Positions 38,924-46,948 of a stretch of 64,000 nucleotides of DNA are shown piece after piece (position 1 is the first letter of the stretch; each line of letters begins with the position of its first letter). Position numbers and translations under genes: made by a program. The DNA is from Thiofaba sp049322715 (GTDB lineage: Bacteria; Pseudomonadota; Gammaproteobacteria; Halothiobacillales; Halothiobacillaceae): contig JBMOQP010000028.1 of NCBI GenBank assembly GCA_049322715.1, positions 1-64,000 on the forward strand, written 5' to 3'. Under the pieces are notes generated by a model. That model made no database searches. It had not been told where the DNA came from and was given only the letters and a program-made list of their open reading frames with translations.

Positions 38924-39277
38924 ATGTCCATCGACAATGTCATTTCTGCTCTGGATAGGGAATCAGATGTGTCTGAGTCCTATGTTCTGATTCGAGAGAT
39001 CAAGGCCTTCCTTGACGTTGAAGGCTTTTCGCCTTTGATTCGGATCAAGATCTACCAGAGCTCGGTGCATCCGGATTTCCCCTACCACTTCGACCTGAGT
39101 CACTACGTGCACACGCCTGTCCAGGCTGCCCCTTACTATCCGTCAAGAACCATGTTTGAAACAGAAACAGTGGCCATCAGCCAGGCGATAAGGGCGCTGA
39201 CCAGTTTCATGGAATCAGCCATCAGTGCCGGGCATGAGCCCAGCGAAGACTGGCTTGTACCTAACGAAGAATTCTGA
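38924..39277 (+). CDS. Hypothetical protein, convergent gene beside mor
   Basis: This 117-residue acidic protein runs rightward, against almost all phage genes. It has no signal peptide or membrane helix. Visible features are a helical N-terminus (ISALDRESDVSESYVLIREIKAFLDVEGF), a central FHLDLSHYVHTP-like beta segment and an aromatic/acidic C-terminus. Codon use is less GC-rich than the flanking genes. Its stop codon abuts that of the next gene as TGATCA. I do not recognise the family. Orientation and base composition suggest a lysogenic cargo gene. Confidence 0.7.
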   Translation: MSIDNVISALDRESDVSESYVLIREIKAFLDVEGFSPLIRIKIYQSSVHPDFPYHFDLSHYVHTPVQAAPYYPSRTMFETETVAISQAIRALTSFMESAISAGHEPSEDWLVPNEEF

Positions 39278-39748
39278 TCAGATCCCTCGTGCTGCCACGC
39301 GCTGCGCGCGGTCTTCTCGCTTCCTCTGATCCTCAATGGCCTTGAACGCCGCCCATTGCGCGCGATGAACAGCAGCCAAGTTGGCATAACGCTCGGTATC
39401 CGCCGGGCGTTTTTCACGCTTGCAGGCCAGCGCCATGGCTTCGTGGATCTCCGCCAGTTCGGCATGCTCAAGATAGGCGCGCACCCCACGTGGCTGATGG
39501 CTGTAGTGACGCCCAATCCGCTCGACTGTGGTGCCAATCAGCCAGGTGAATTCAACCATGGCCTCATCGAAGCGACCGGCCTTTTGCATGAAGAGTGGAA
39601 GGCGCAGCCAGGCCTTGGTGGAATATGAGGTGGTGCTGTGCTGCATCAGCGCCTTGCATTCGATTAGCCGCTCAATGGCTGCCTCGACATGGCCTTCCTT
39701 GTTGAGAGTGGTGGCTTCCTTGTTCAGCGTAGAGATTCGGCTATCCAT
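39278..39748 (-). CDS. Hypothetical TPR-like helical protein
   Basis: This 156-residue, all-helical protein has a repeating pattern (NKEGHVEAAIERLIECKALMQ, LPLFMQKAGRFDEAMVEFTWLI, LEHAELAEIHEAMALACKREKRPADTERYANLA) that resembles tetratricopeptide-like helix pairs. GGAGAGG precedes the ATG. It follows mor across 28 bp and faces the plus-strand gene tail to tail. Possibly a partner-binding cargo protein; no family is recognised. Confidence 0.72.
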   Translation of the reverse strand: MDSRISTLNKEATTLNKEGHVEAAIERLIECKALMQHSTTSYSTKAWLRLPLFMQKAGRFDEAMVEFTWLIGTTVERIGRHYSHQPRGVRAYLEHAELAEIHEAMALACKREKRPADTERYANLAAVHRAQWAAFKAIEDQRKREDRAQRVAARGI

Positions 39749-39776
39749 AGGTCCTCTCCTGATGCTGTTTTGTACA

Positions 39777-40205
39777 TCAAAACAAGGCCGACTGGCTAGC
39801 GGAAGGCTCCGGCAACACCTTCAATATTTCCCACACCCGCCGATCGGACAGCTTGTTCTCCCGCGCCAGCTCCGCCACCGCGCCGTTGGCGCTGTAACCG
39901 GCCTTCACCAGGGCATCAAACCGGCTGTGAATGGCGCGGTCGCGCACGCGGCGCAGGGCGTCTTTGCAGTTGGGGATGTACAAGGGTTCTCCTCCGTATT
40001 CGGCGGTGAGGGTGTCGGCGGCGTCCATGCCGACGACCTCCGCCAGCAGCTCGTAGCGCGCCTGGCCCATGCGGGTCAGGCCCTTGGCCACCGGGAAAGT
40101 TGTGCCGCCCAGGTGGTCGACGAGCCGGAGGGTCTTGGGCATGCCGATCAGGCGCACCAGGTTCTGGGCGGATTCGGGCAGATCAACGAGCTGGATGTCC
40201 TTCAT
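39777..40205 (-). CDS. Middle operon regulator (Mor) family protein
   Basis: This 142-residue protein fits the Mor/C activator family that turns on middle or late transcription in Mu. An N-terminal helical dimer segment (QNLVRLIGMPKTLRLVDHLGGTTFPVAKG) is followed by GGEPLYIPNCKDALRRVRDRAIHSRFDALVKAGYSANGAVAELARENKLSDRRVWEIL. The last part contains the helix-turn-helix. It begins by ATGA overlap with the early operon. No second C-type gene is seen, so this one may serve both roles. Confidence 0.9.
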   Translation of the reverse strand: MKDIQLVDLPESAQNLVRLIGMPKTLRLVDHLGGTTFPVAKGLTRMGQARYELLAEVVGMDAADTLTAEYGGEPLYIPNCKDALRRVRDRAIHSRFDALVKAGYSANGAVAELARENKLSDRRVWEILKVLPEPSASQSALF

Positions 40206-40567
40206 GCGCACCCCCGGAGCTTGTTTCGCAGGTCTTGCAGGGCTTGAAGTCCGGCCTGGCGCATGGCTTCGGTGCGCGGCTTGGGGAGTGCGCGCACGGC
40301 CCGGGGCGGCGGCAGGTGGTCGAGAATGGCGCGCGGGGCGGGCCAGCGGTCGCAGCGGCGGGCCAGCAGGCGGAAGGCTTCCATCAGGCGCTCGAGCTCG
40401 GTTTCCTGCCAGCGGCGGGCGGTCCACAGGGTGTTGATCCAGGCCTCTTTGGTGAGGGCGATGGTTTCGGCAGGCGGCTGGCCGGGCAGGCTGAGGCAGA
40501 CGAGCTGCTGCAGGCCGCGGCCAATCGACTGGCGGAACCATGCCGGTGCGGGGGCCGGTGCTGTCAT
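40202..40567 (-). CDS. Early phage protein, hypothetical
   Basis: This 121-residue protein (WFRQSIGRGLQQLVCLSLPGQPPAETIALTKEAWINTLW, then RRWQETELERLMEAFRLLARRCDRWPAPRAILDHLP) resembles replication-accessory proteins by its helical pattern ending in a basic tail. It is coupled to both neighbours by four-base ATGA overlaps. The function is not known. Confidence 0.7.
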   Translation of the reverse strand: MTAPAPAPAWFRQSIGRGLQQLVCLSLPGQPPAETIALTKEAWINTLWTARRWQETELERLMEAFRLLARRCDRWPAPRAILDHLPPPRAVRALPKPRTEAMRQAGLQALQDLRNKLRGCA

Positions 40568-41004
40568 TGCACCGGCTCCTGGAGGGCCATCAGCGCGGCG
40601 GCGGTGCGGCTGCTGAAGGCCTGCCCCCCGGGCTGGACGGACACGGAGGCGACCTCCGCCGGGGCGCTTTCCAGCACGCGCTTGAGGTAGTTGTGGCTCT
40701 TGAGCGGCACGCCGCCCTTGGCGCGGATGGCCTCCACGGTCTCGGCCAGGGCGCGCGCCAGGCGGGGGCCGTAGCCGGGTCCAATCTGGCCCAGCTCCAT
40801 GACTTCGCGCAGCAGGCGCAGGGCGCGGTCGTTGGCGAGATCCCGGTTCGGGGAGCGGAACAGGCCAAGGTAGGTGACCAGCGGCACGGCCAGGGCGGCG
40901 TCGAGCTGGGCGACGGCGGCCAGCAGCTCGCGCCCGGCCTCGTCCTGCACGCAGGCTTCCAGGCTGATGCGGCTGTGGCATACGGGGCAGCGGCCGAGGT
41001 TCAT
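40564..41004 (-). CDS. Early phage protein with N-terminal zinc-like motif
   Basis: This 146-residue protein begins MNLGRCPVCHSRISLEACV, with CPVC that could form half a zinc site. It continues with a helical domain (ELLAAVAQLDAALAVPLVTYLGLFRSPNRDLANDRALRLLREVMEL) and a basic segment (KSHNYLKRVLES). Proteins of this shape are common in the early region of D3112-like phages. Overlapped by ATGA on both sides. Confidence 0.72.
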   Translation of the reverse strand: MNLGRCPVCHSRISLEACVQDEAGRELLAAVAQLDAALAVPLVTYLGLFRSPNRDLANDRALRLLREVMELGQIGPGYGPRLARALAETVEAIRAKGGVPLKSHNYLKRVLESAPAEVASVSVQPGGQAFSSRTAAALMALQEPVQ

Positions 41005-41282
41005 GCGAGGGCTCCATCCAGGACGGCTTCGGCCTTGCACACGTCCCGCCAGCGCGGGCAGGCGGCGCGGCCGGCGGCGGTGAGGTGGTATTCCTGGGCC
41101 ATGCCGAGGACGCCGCTGGTCCGGATGGCGACCCAGCCCTTGGCGAGCGCGCTGCTCATGCTGACCTTGACGCCCAGTCGGTCGGTCAGCTGCTGCATGG
41201 TCAGCGGTCCGGCGCGCAGGGCGAGCAGGATGCGCGTATCCATTGTTGGCCGCGCGGACGGATAGGTCGGTAGCCTGGCCAT
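41001..41282 (-). CDS. Winged-helix early protein
   Basis: This 93-residue protein has TRILLALRAGPLTMQQLTDRLGVKVSMSSALAKGWVAIRTSGVLGMAQEYHLTAAGRA, a typical winged-helix order with a recognition helix around residues 35-47. It may be a small transcription regulator. The start overlaps the gemA stop as ATGA. Confidence 0.72.
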   Translation of the reverse strand: MARLPTYPSARPTMDTRILLALRAGPLTMQQLTDRLGVKVSMSSALAKGWVAIRTSGVLGMAQEYHLTAAGRAACPRWRDVCKAEAVLDGALA

Positions 41283-41716
41283 CAGCCCCTCCGCTTGTCG
41301 TATTCCAGCGCGGCAATGACCTTGCCGAGCTGTTGGTGGTTGCACCATTCCACCTTGGCGACCTTGCACACGCGCTGGGCGATGGCATCGGCATAACTCC
41401 ACGGCACGGGGCTGCCCTGGCGCACGCCCTTGTCGGTCAGCAGGGCCTCGATCTTGGCCATCTGATCGGCCTTGCCGCGGGCCGGGCTTGGCTGGCGGCC
41501 GGCGCCCTTGGGCGCGGACGGCTTCCAGCCCTTGCCGATCATTTCGTTGAGGGCATCGCTGATCTGGCCGATGCGCATGTCGCGGCTGCTGGGCGTCTCG
41601 CCGGTCGCACCGTGACGGCGCAGCAGGGCGCGGTAGTCGTCGTCATCCATGCCGAGTTGCTGCTTGGCGATGTGCAGCTTGGTGATGAGGGCGCGCTTGC
41701 GGTCAGGCGTTGGCAT
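41282..41716 (-). CDS. gemA: GemA family regulatory protein (DUF1018)
   Basis: The 144-residue protein starts MPTPDRKRALITKLHIAKQQLGMDDDDYRALLRRHGATGETPSSRDM, the signature of GemA/gp16 from Mu. It ends with VPWSYADAIAQRVCKVAKVEWCNHQQLGKVIAALEYDKRR. In Mu, GemA changes host gene expression, DNA supercoiling and cell division. The start at 41716 overlaps the previous gene by 14 bp. Confidence 0.93.
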   Translation of the reverse strand: MPTPDRKRALITKLHIAKQQLGMDDDDYRALLRRHGATGETPSSRDMRIGQISDALNEMIGKGWKPSAPKGAGRQPSPARGKADQMAKIEALLTDKGVRQGSPVPWSYADAIAQRVCKVAKVEWCNHQQLGKVIAALEYDKRRG

Positions 41717-41960
41717 GGCTCGGCTCCAGGCTGTACCACCACAGGCGCACGCCGCCTGGCGCGCCGCTGGGGTTGGGGACGACTTCAAGGCGGCTGCGCA
41801 CCGGCACGCCGTTGGCGCGCAGTTCGGCGATGATGGAGTTGACCGCGCAGACCTGGGCCTGCTGGACGATTTCCATGGTGCTGAACTCGCCGCCGCGCTG
41901 GAGCAGGTCATGCACGCGGCGCAGGCGGTCGGAGTTTTCGAGTTTCGCGGCTCTCAACAT
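41703..41960 (-). CDS. Small early protein with helix-turn-helix look
   Basis: This 85-residue protein (ENSDRLRRVHDLLQRGGEFSTMEIVQQAQVCAVNSIIAELRANGVPVRSRLEVVPN) reads like a compact winged helix in which AVNSIIAELRANG is the recognition helix. It lies 73 bp downstream of HU and overlaps gemA. The target is unknown. Confidence 0.72.
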   Translation of the reverse strand: MLRAAKLENSDRLRRVHDLLQRGGEFSTMEIVQQAQVCAVNSIIAELRANGVPVRSRLEVVPNPSGAPGGVRLWWYSLEPSHANA

Positions 41961-42033
41961 GGGGGTCTCCCGTTTCGCTTCGCTTGATGGAGCCGCCCGC
42001 CCAGTGCAGGCCGGAGGGCGGCTCGGGCAAGCG

Positions 42034-42300
42034 TCAGCCGATGGCGGTCTTCAGCTCCTTGGCCGGGCGGAACTTGAGGACACGCTTGGCCGGAATCTCG
42101 ACCGGCTCGCCGGTCTTGGGGGTGCGCCCGGTGCGCGCGGCGCGCTCGGTGACCTTGAGGGTGCCGACGCCCGGGATGCGGCATTCGCCGTGCTCGGCCA
42201 GCACCACGGCGATGGCGCTGCCCAGGTTGCCGAGGCCAAGGCTTGCGGCTTTCTTGGAGGCGCCCGTGCGGGCGGCGATGGTTTCGATCAGCGAGTTCAT
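42034..42300 (-). CDS. HU-family DNA-binding protein
   Basis: This 88-residue protein matches HU/IHF: NSLIETIAARTGASKKAASLGLGNLGSAIAVVL forms the dimer core. The beta arm region is RTPKTGEPVEIPAKRVLKFRPAKELK. Mu uses host HU and IHF in transpososome assembly; a phage-coded HU may make this phage less dependent on the host. The start overlaps the upstream stop as ATGA. Confidence 0.93.
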   Translation of the reverse strand: MNSLIETIAARTGASKKAASLGLGNLGSAIAVVLAEHGECRIPGVGTLKVTERAARTGRTPKTGEPVEIPAKRVLKFRPAKELKTAIG

Positions 42301-42761
42301 GCGGCCTTGCCTCGCTTGGTTGCCTTGGGTGCGATGTCCTTGAAGCTGATGGAGACGCTCTCCTTCACTTCCAGGCAGGCGCGGATCGTCGAAGCGAGCG
42401 GGTCGTCGGCATCGGCCGCCATGGCGATCAGCTTTTCGGTGGGCTGGTAGTCCACCTTCACGTCAACCAGGTCGTAAAAGCGCTTGCCAAGGGCGGCCTT
42501 GAGCGCGGCATCGTCCACCACGACCACCTGCTGGCGCAGGGTGACGGGGGCTTCGACGATGCCGTCCACGCTCACGACGCTGCCGGGCTGTACCAGGTCC
42601 TTGAGTTCGGCCTTGATCTCGGTGACGCGCTTGGTCAGCGGCTTGGCGGCGGCGTCCTTTTGCAGGCCTTCAATCACCAGCTCGACCACGCGCTCGCTGG
42701 CGGGCGTGGCTTCGCCGGTCTGTTTGTCCACGACGAAGCCGTGGGGGATGGGTTTGCTCAT
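42297..42761 (-). CDS. Hypothetical early protein, 154 residues
   Basis: The N-terminus (MSKPIPHGFVVDKQTGEATPASERVVELVIEGLQKDAAAKPLTKRVTEIKAELKDL) is polar and helical. The middle is beta-rich (VVSVDGIVEAPVTLRQQVVVVDD), and the C-terminus is basic (APKATKRGKAA). It is not a DUF3164 member by eye. The place between an RNA-binding-like small gene and HU suggests replication or transposition support, but this is only context. Confidence 0.7.
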   Translation of the reverse strand: MSKPIPHGFVVDKQTGEATPASERVVELVIEGLQKDAAAKPLTKRVTEIKAELKDLVQPGSVVSVDGIVEAPVTLRQQVVVVDDAALKAALGKRFYDLVDVKVDYQPTEKLIAMAADADDPLASTIRACLEVKESVSISFKDIAPKATKRGKAA

Positions 42762-42877
42762 CTGCTGCGTTTCCTCGTTTGGCTCGTTTGGCTGCTCATC
42801 AGGCCCGGATCACCACATCCGGACGACAGGGCGGCGGAGACATGCGTGGAGGCACGCCGCCCTGTTTCGCTGGGCGG

Positions 42878-43195
42878 TCAGTGCCCCTGCACGTCCCACT
42901 CAATCCGGCAGCCGTGCTTCTGCACCTGCATGCGGCGGACGCGGCCGTGCGCGCCGCCGGTGTAGGCGTAGGCATAGGCCTGGCCGAGCTGCTTGTTGCG
43001 CGGGCTGACCTGGATGAGGATCACGGGCATGGGGCGATTAGCGTCGACCTCCAGCACGATCAGGTTCAGCTCGTTCAACAGGCCGATGGCCTCGCGCAGG
43101 CAGCGCAGGCGGCGGCTCACTTCCTCGTTGCCGACCGGGCGGCGGACGACGGTGACGGGGCGGGTGGTGCGGTGGGCGATGGGGTTCGGATGCAT
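42878..43195 (-). CDS. Hypothetical early protein, 105 residues
   Basis: This basic protein (VTVVRRPVGNEEVSRRLRCLREAIGLLNELNLIVLEVDANRPMPVILIQVSP) has a helix followed by strands. The end, KHGCRIEWDVQGH, is typical of small early proteins in Mu-like phages that I have seen, without a known function. It starts four bases after the Cys-rich regulator and is followed by a 116-bp gap. Confidence 0.68.
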   Translation of the reverse strand: MHPNPIAHRTTRPVTVVRRPVGNEEVSRRLRCLREAIGLLNELNLIVLEVDANRPMPVILIQVSPRNKQLGQAYAYAYTGGAHGRVRRMQVQKHGCRIEWDVQGH

Positions 43196-43198
43196 GGC

Positions 43199-43525
43199 TC
43201 ACTCCTCGGTGTTCTGGTGCATGTTGTGCGGGCAGGTGCGGCAGGCGCGCCAGATACGCACGCGCAGGGGGTTGGTGGGGATCAGGTCGGTGCGCTGGTG
43301 CTTGATGCAGGTCTGGCGCTCCATGGGCATGCCGGTTGCCGGGCAGTCAACGGTGTGCTGCAGCAAGGCGCCTTCAACGGCGGCTTGAACGCGGTTCAGG
43401 TCGCCCTTGTAGGTGCCGGAGAGCACCTGGCTGAGGGTGGCCGGGCTGTAGCCGATGCGGCCGGCGACGGCCTTCTGGCTGCTGGCGGCGCAGGCTTCGC
43501 GGAGCAGGTCGATCCAGGTGGTCAT
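43199..43525 (-). CDS. Helix-turn-helix protein with C-terminal cysteine cluster
   Basis: In this 108-residue protein residues 1-55 form a LacI/XRE-like helix-turn-helix (SQKAVAGRIGYSPATLSQVLSGTYKGDLNRVQAAVEGAL). The C-terminal half holds cysteines and histidines (DCPATG, QTCIKHQ, RACRTCPHNMH) that may bind a metal. This layout recurs in early regions of Mu-like prophages. It is coupled to the upstream gene by an ATGA overlap. Confidence 0.82.
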   Translation of the reverse strand: MTTWIDLLREACAASSQKAVAGRIGYSPATLSQVLSGTYKGDLNRVQAAVEGALLQHTVDCPATGMPMERQTCIKHQRTDLIPTNPLRVRIWRACRTCPHNMHQNTEE

Positions 43526-44121
43526 GCCGCCACCTCCTTGGCCGGAATCGCCCAGGTTTCGCCGGTGTTCGGGTCGAATACCTCGCGCTGCGGCTTGCGC
43601 CAGCGCGGGGCGTGGGGGCCGGTGTCGCGCAGCAGCAGGTAGCGCTGGCTGGCGCCTTGGCGGCCGCGGGTGGAGCCCTGGGCCTTGATGATGGCGAGGT
43701 AGCCTGTCTGCACCAGGGCGTGGGCGTATTTGGTGATGTCCTGGCGGGCCTGCCGTTCGTCCCGGCTGGCCATGACGGTCAGCTGGGCGAGGTCGAACTT
43801 GCGCATGATGCGCATGGCGCGCCAGGTGCGCTGGATCAGGCTGTCGCGGCGCGGCCGGGTGGGGCCGATGGCGGTACGCGGGCCGCGGAAGATGACGGCC
43901 TGTTCCCGCGCGGCCTTGAGGCCCGCTTCGGTCAGGGTGTAGCACTGGTGGCGCACGTGGCGGGCGAGACCGTTGCGGCGCAGCACCTGGCAGGCGTCGG
44001 AGACCTGCGCGCCGGTGAGCCCGGTCAGTTCGGCCAGGCGCGCGACGGTGGCGCAGTCCTCGCCGGATTCGATCATCTGGCCCATGACGGCCAGCAGGCG
44101 GGTGGCGATGCGTGGGGCCAT
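43522..44121 (-). CDS. Early DNA-binding protein with two winged-helix-like parts
   Basis: This 199-residue protein contains CATVARLAELTGLTGAQVSDACQVLRRNGLARHV near the start. A second similar segment, FDLAQLTVMASRDERQARQDITKYAHALVQTGYLAII, lies in the middle, and a Lys/Arg-rich loop follows. Both look like winged helices. It starts two bases after the ATPase B gene, so it probably belongs to the transposition operon; perhaps a regulator or accessory factor. Confidence 0.75.
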   Translation of the reverse strand: MAPRIATRLLAVMGQMIESGEDCATVARLAELTGLTGAQVSDACQVLRRNGLARHVRHQCYTLTEAGLKAAREQAVIFRGPRTAIGPTRPRRDSLIQRTWRAMRIMRKFDLAQLTVMASRDERQARQDITKYAHALVQTGYLAIIKAQGSTRGRQGASQRYLLLRDTGPHAPRWRKPQREVFDPNTGETWAIPAKEVAA

Positions 44122-44123
44122 GG

Positions 44124-44852
44124 TCACACCTTGGCGCGCACGGTGGCGCGGCGTTGCCAGTCGTGGACCAGGCGCTGCCGGCCGACCGTCCTGAGGTCGA
44201 TGCCGGCCGCGCCGTTCGCCTTGGCGATGCGTTCCACCTCGGCGATGGCGTTCATGACCTCGCGCAGGCGGCCGCCCGCCTGGCGGGTGATCTCTTCGAC
44301 CAGGTCGTCGGCCACCTTCACCTCGCACACGGTGTCGCAGCAGACGCGCACGTCGGCCGGGGTGGCGGCGGTGAACTGCACCACGGAGGCGATGCGGCTG
44401 CTGATCTGGGCGTGGCGGGCGATGCGGGCCTGCACGTGCTCCATGCCGACCAGCACGGTGGTGACCTCGGTCAGGTCGGTGAGGTCGCGGATGGACTCCA
44501 ACACGCGGGAGTCATGCAGGGCGTGCTCGGTCTCGTCGATGACCAGCGGGCGCGGGTCACGGGCCAGCACGTTCAGGGCCTGGGCGAACAGGTCTTCGGA
44601 GCGGCGCGCCGGGGCGTGGCCCAGCTCCTTCACCAGTTCGGAGAGGATCCAGTGCGGGGTGTAGCTGGCCTTGGCGCGCAGGTAGATGGCGCCGTTCTGG
44701 GACGCCCACCACTGCACGGTGCTGGTCTTGCCGTAGCCCGGGTCGCCGGTGACCAGCAGCATGCAGGCTTCGGACGCGCCGCGCTCCTCGACGGTCTGGA
44801 CGCCGGCCATGAAGCGTTCGACGTTGGCGGTGATTGCGAAGCGGTGTTTCAT
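44124..44852 (-). CDS. Transposition ATPase (MuB-like)
   Basis: This 242-residue AAA+ ATPase carries Walker A GDPGYGKTS near residue 36 and Walker B PLVIDETEH near residue 103. By analogy with MuB it binds target DNA, delivers it to the transposase and enforces target immunity. It lacks the N-terminal ~65-residue helix-turn-helix of Mu's own B protein and is nearer in size to the B proteins of D3112-type phages. It lies 50 bp downstream of transposase A. Confidence 0.93.
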   Translation of the reverse strand: MKHRFAITANVERFMAGVQTVEERGASEACMLLVTGDPGYGKTSTVQWWASQNGAIYLRAKASYTPHWILSELVKELGHAPARRSEDLFAQALNVLARDPRPLVIDETEHALHDSRVLESIRDLTDLTEVTTVLVGMEHVQARIARHAQISSRIASVVQFTAATPADVRVCCDTVCEVKVADDLVEEITRQAGGRLREVMNAIAEVERIAKANGAAGIDLRTVGRQRLVHDWQRRATVRAKV

Positions 44853-44902
44853 CGGTTACTTTTCCTCGTGCATGAACGCCCCAAGGACTGGGGCCTTGTC
44901 AG

Positions 44903-46948
44903 TCAAAGCGCCCGCCCCCAAGCGGGCGTTTCTTCTTCAGCCGGCTCGCCGTCCTCGATCTGCACTCGCAGACGGAAGGCCGCGCTGGTCCGCAGCAGGT
45001 GCTGCAAATACTCGCGTTGCACGTCGTTCAGGGCGCCCGGATCCCGCTTGCTCAGGCGGTAGAGGTCCATCGGGTCGCGGATGGTGCTTGGCGTCTCCTC
45101 GGGCTGGGCGTCGACCAGGCGCTCCAGCTGCAGGGCGGACTTGGCACGCTCGGTCTCGGTCAGTTCGGGGATGGGCTGGGCGGTGAACAGGCCTTCGAGG
45201 ACGCTGCTGTCCTGGTGCTCCAGCTGCAGGCCGCTGACGGTGGCGCCTGTGAGGCGTTCGATCTTGTCGATCTGGCGGTTGACCTGGGCCTGGCGACGCT
45301 TCTCGCGGGCCACTTCGAGCACGCTCTGCGGCATGTACGGGGCGGCGTTGCCGTCGCGCTCGGCGATGGCCAGCAGGCGGCCTTCGCGGTCATGGATCCA
45401 GACGTGCGAGCCGTCGCGGATGTCGTAGGCGACGCTGACCTCGCGCTCGTCGCCCTCGAGCATGGCCAGCTCCGGCGCGTAGTAGCGCATGTTGAACAGG
45501 CGCACTTCGCCGCGGTGGGTGGTGCGGGTGAGGCGCGGGCGCAGGAGGATGCCGAGCATCTCGGGCTCGACGGTCTCTGGCATCCAGCCGTCGCGCTCGT
45601 AGGCACCCCAGACGTCCAGCGGGCTCATGCCCAGGGTGCTGTGGCGCTCGGCGTTGTAGGCGGCGACCATCTGCTCGCACAGGTCGACAAACTGCGCCCA
45701 GCTGACGATGTGGCGGGACTGCCCGGCGAGGGCGAGTTCCTTGCGGCTGATCTTGTGGACCCGGGTCTTGGCCTCGGCGTCCATGTCGGCGCCGATGTAG
45801 CTTGGCAGCTGCTTGGCCAGGCGCACCCAGAGCTGGTTGATGCGTTCGATGACGCCCTTGGCCTGGCTGTTGTAGGGCAGCGAGTGGCGCAGGTCGACGC
45901 CCAGGCGCTCGAGCACGCCGCGCACGGTGTCGTTGGCATAGCCGCGGCCGTTGTCGACGTAGAGCACGGCGGGCAGGCCGCAGGTGGCGATGCCCATGCG
46001 CAGGCCGTCGAGCACGGCAAGGGCGGATTCGGCCAGTTCCACGCTCCAGCCGACGATGCGGCGGGTGCGGATGTCGGCGTAGGTGGTGATCTCCGGCCTG
46101 AACACGCGGCCCGGATAGAGCGGGTGTTGCACCTCCGCGTCGAAGGTGTGGCCGTCGGCGGTCCAGATGTCGTTGGGCAGTAGCTGCTCGAAGGTGCGGC
46201 GCTTGAAGGGCCGGATGTTCTTCATCTCGCGCGGCCCCATGCGGCCCTGCTCGCGGGCTTCAGGGGCCAGCTTGGCCAGGAAGCGGCGCACCTGGTGGAT
46301 GCTTGGAGCCTCGCCGTTCAAACCGGCCTTGAAGGCGCGATAGGCGTCCTCTACCGAGGGCTTGGTCGGCTTCTGGTAGTGCTTGAGGAAGGCCCCGGCC
46401 CAGGCAGGGATGTCGAAGTCCTTCAGGCGGCGCCCCGGGATCAGCCCGGCCTCACCCTGCTTGGCGAAGGCGCTCATCCAGTTCATCAGGGTGCGCGGTG
46501 CGATCAGATGGCCGTCGCGCAGGCGGTCATTGGCCTGGCGGGCGGCGTCGATCAGGCGCATGTCGGCGCGGCCCAGGCGCAGCAACTCGGCCAGGTGGCG
46601 GGCGCTGGCGGTGATGGACAGGCCACCCTCGGCCGCCATGCGCTCGATGGCGCGGCAGAGCATGGCGCGGGCGGTGGCCGTGGCGCGCTGGGCGTCGGTG
46701 ATCTGACCGTGTGGCATGGTGATGAGCTGGGCGCTTGTTTCAGCAGGCGCGGAGGCGGTGGCGCGGGCAATCAGCGCGGCGCGTGTCTCTGGCGGGAGGC
46801 TGGCGAGGTGGTATTCCTGCCCTCCGCCACGGCCGGCGCGTTTGCGGGATTGCCAGCCGGCGCGCTTGGCCATGTCGCGGATGGCTCGATCGGTTCCTGG
46901 CAGCCCAGGCAACCCAGCCAGTTCCGTGGAGGGGAACCATTCAGCCAT
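44903..46948 (-). CDS. Transposase A (MuA-like)
   Basis: The 681-residue DDE recombinase has an N-terminal Mu-type DNA-binding domain (EWFPSTELAGLPGLPGTDRAIRDMAKRAGW) and a central core with D265 (WTADGH), D332 (LYVDNG) and E368 (KGVIERI). The spacing between the last two is 35 residues, the standard DD35E arrangement. A C-terminal beta barrel and tail for ATPase contact follow. It inserts phage DNA with 5-bp duplications, consistent with the flanking CGCAC. It overlaps the upstream gene by 8 bp. Confidence 0.97.
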   Translation of the reverse strand: MAEWFPSTELAGLPGLPGTDRAIRDMAKRAGWQSRKRAGRGGGQEYHLASLPPETRAALIARATASAPAETSAQLITMPHGQITDAQRATATARAMLCRAIERMAAEGGLSITASARHLAELLRLGRADMRLIDAARQANDRLRDGHLIAPRTLMNWMSAFAKQGEAGLIPGRRLKDFDIPAWAGAFLKHYQKPTKPSVEDAYRAFKAGLNGEAPSIHQVRRFLAKLAPEAREQGRMGPREMKNIRPFKRRTFEQLLPNDIWTADGHTFDAEVQHPLYPGRVFRPEITTYADIRTRRIVGWSVELAESALAVLDGLRMGIATCGLPAVLYVDNGRGYANDTVRGVLERLGVDLRHSLPYNSQAKGVIERINQLWVRLAKQLPSYIGADMDAEAKTRVHKISRKELALAGQSRHIVSWAQFVDLCEQMVAAYNAERHSTLGMSPLDVWGAYERDGWMPETVEPEMLGILLRPRLTRTTHRGEVRLFNMRYYAPELAMLEGDEREVSVAYDIRDGSHVWIHDREGRLLAIAERDGNAAPYMPQSVLEVAREKRRQAQVNRQIDKIERLTGATVSGLQLEHQDSSVLEGLFTAQPIPELTETERAKSALQLERLVDAQPEETPSTIRDPMDLYRLSKRDPGALNDVQREYLQHLLRTSAAFRLRVQIEDGEPAEEETPAWGRAL

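Noticed and set aside
42297..42761. DUF3164 or Gam homologue
   Set aside because: The residues that I recall for these families are not present; it was left as hypothetical.
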